This document shows, one piece after another, positions 44,096-45,059 of a DNA stretch of 45,059 nucleotides. The DNA is taken from NCBI GenBank assembly GCA_947564305.1, contig CANOBT010000028.1, positions 1-45,059 on the forward strand. Reading direction: 5' to 3'. Position 1 is the first letter of the stretch. Each line of letters opens with the position of its first letter. The notes below the pieces were generated by a model. The model saw only the letters and a list, made by a program, of their open reading frames with translations. It was not told the DNA's origin and did no database searches. The translations under genes were made by a program, and so were the position numbers. Source of the DNA: an uncultured Lachnospiraceae bacterium. Lineage in GTDB: Bacteria; Bacillota_A; Clostridia; Lachnospirales; Lachnospiraceae.

Positions 44096-44812
44096 CTAAT
44101 CACATCCCCAATATTGATTTAAACTTTCCTTTACTTTTTTCAGCCTTGTCCGGGTGATCAGAAGTTGATGTCCGCCTTCCAGATAAATCGTATCCCCGCT
44201 GATTTTTTCAATGTATTTCATATTCACAATATAACTGCGGTCTGCAAACAGGAAAATCTTACTGTCCAGTCTTTCCATGGTGTTTTTCAATACTTCCCTC
44301 TCCTTGAAGTCCCCTGCCCTGGTAACATACAATACATACTTATGTCCCTTGATTTTCTCCACATAAAGAATATCCCGGAAATATACTTTTTGCTTCTCGT
44401 TTTCCGGCCCGAGCAGGACAAAATCTTTTCTTTCCCTTTTTACCTTTTCTATCAGGCCTTCCACAACGGATGGCAGCCTTTCTTTCATCTCACCTTTTAA
44501 GATATACTGGTACGCTCCTAACCGATAGCTTTCAGCCGCAAATTCTGAATGTGATGTCAGGAACACCAGATAACATCCGTGCATCTTCTCACATACATAT
44601 TTTCCTAATTCCAGGCCGCTCATGCCCGAAAGTTTAATGTCTGTGATCAAAATATCGAATTCAATCCCCTGAGCAGCATCCGCAATCATCTCCTCCGCAC
44701 TGGAAAAAGAAAATATCTCTGCTTCTCCTTTTGCATACACCGCCCTCCCAATATAGTCGCTTTCCAGTTCCAGTATATTTTTTTCATCATCTACAATTGC
44801 AATCTTTACCAC
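44096..44812 (-). CDS. LytTR-family response regulator
   Basis: A 238-aa two-component regulator. The receiver domain (about 1-120) has the acidic pair in IVDDEK and the phosphoacceptor Asp58 in LITDIKLSGMSG, with FLTSHSEFAAESYRLGAYQYILKG downstream. The LytTR DNA-binding domain (about 140-238) includes ILYVEKIKGHKYVLYVT and FADRSYIVNMKYIEKI. Such regulators control exported or peptide-related functions and bind direct repeats about 21 bp apart; one such repeat lies upstream at 44932-44968. AGGAGG precedes the GTG at 44812, chosen over the longer frame. The histidine kinase partner is not in the window. Confidence 0.94.
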   Translation of the reverse strand: MVKIAIVDDEKNILELESDYIGRAVYAKGEAEIFSFSSAEEMIADAAQGIEFDILITDIKLSGMSGLELGKYVCEKMHGCYLVFLTSHSEFAAESYRLGAYQYILKGEMKERLPSVVEGLIEKVKRERKDFVLLGPENEKQKVYFRDILYVEKIKGHKYVLYVTRAGDFKEREVLKNTMERLDSKIFLFADRSYIVNMKYIEKISGDTIYLEGGHQLLITRTRLKKVKESLNQYWGCD

Positions 44813-44931
44813 GGTTCCTCCTCCTGAACAAATCCTCATCCGCCGCCTTTATGAAAACATATTTTTGCTTCCCCTGCCAAAAGCAGCTTCCGTTTTCATT
44901 AGGATAGCATAAATCAATGAGTAAATGTGGC

Positions 44932-44968
44932 TTTGTCCCTAATCCGTAGGATTTTGTCCCTAATCCGT
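44932..44968. promoter_or_regulatory. Direct repeat with 21-bp period, probable LytTR binding site
   Basis: TTTGTCCCTAATCCGT occurs perfectly twice, at 44932-44947 and 44953-44968. A 21-bp period, two helix turns, is the geometry of AgrA/LytTR sites. It lies 120-155 nt before the LytTR start codon, so autoregulation is likely. Confidence 0.65.
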
Positions 44969-45002
44969 CGTACATGGCTCGTTGCTTCGCGGGAATAAAT
45001 AA

Positions 45003-45047
45003 AGGAGGGCATCCTCTGAATCAGTTCCTGACTTTGGACGCCCTCCT
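45003..45047 (-). terminator. Terminator of a gene beyond the right edge
   Basis: AGGAGGGC (45003-45010) and GCCCTCCT (45040-45047) form the base of a hairpin, followed on the minus strand by TTTATTTATT. It would end a minus-strand transcript arriving from outside the window and isolate the LytTR gene. Confidence 0.7.
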
Positions 45048-45059
45048 CTCTATTCAAGA

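Overview
The window looks like chromosome of a gut-type low-GC Gram-positive bacterium of the class Clostridia, most likely a Lachnospiraceae member. The grounds are strong AGGAGG ribosome binding sites, sigma-A style promoters (TTGACA/TATAAT), families typical of that group (a DUF1700/HAAS membrane protein, a DUF6106 protein, RelQ, an Asn/Ser-rich small protein) and many sugar-scavenging loci. Genus cannot be fixed from sequence alone. Almost every gene is on the minus strand. Exceptions are a tRNA-Leu, an 87-aa hypothetical protein and a GH2 beta-galactosidase.

Layout, left to right. 1-1800: first codons of an exported protein with a LacI-family regulator upstream and paired operator-like repeats around its promoter. 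1890-2065: tRNA-Leu(UAG) and terminator. 2150-6065: housekeeping run of a cache-GGDEF diguanylate cyclase, an MPP phosphoesterase, RdgB and an RlmL-type rRNA methyltransferase. 6163-10004: small Asn/Ser-rich protein, DUF1700 protein, RelQ, PTS-type IIC membrane protein and a hypothetical protein. 10112-13321: a PurF-like protein lacking the glutaminase cysteine, and a P-loop 'ABC-class' ATPase of unknown role. 13378-25378: a glycan locus with a GH20 hexosaminidase, a zinc-ribbon protein, a large putative glycosidase/deacetylase, an ABC sugar importer (permeases and lipoprotein), a DUF6106 protein, an AraC regulator and a divergent GH2 beta-galactosidase. 25454-28218: enolase and a dicarboxylate/amino-acid symporter. 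28699-37053: a seven-gene polyol/ketose operon plus its DeoR regulator. 37554-40632: a three-gene DUF262/ATPase/unknown cassette that looks like an anti-phage system. 40740-45059: accessory remnants (an internally deleted AAA/PD-DExK gene, MFS exporter, yefM-yoeB, a frameshifted lipoprotein, a LytTR response regulator) with a 65-bp duplicated promoter.

How the parts fit. In the glycan locus the importer, the hexosaminidase and the beta-galactosidase are consistent with uptake and intracellular trimming of galactose- and N-acetylhexosamine-containing oligosaccharides. In the polyol operon an MFS carrier, two zinc dehydrogenases, an aldo/keto reductase, a PfkB kinase, an AlsE-like epimerase and a class II aldolase make a plausible route from an unidentified polyol or rare ketose to glycolysis. 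Its promoter and that of the distant symporter carry the same 34-nt arrangement (28 identical positions) of a CTTTGNNNCAAAG-type box and a -35 element, so the two are probably co-regulated. The best candidate for an undescribed system is the three-gene cassette at 37554-40632: compact, translationally coupled, with its own promoter, next to gene remnants and a toxin-antitoxin pair, and with a third protein I cannot assign. All function calls come from reading motifs; no searches were run.
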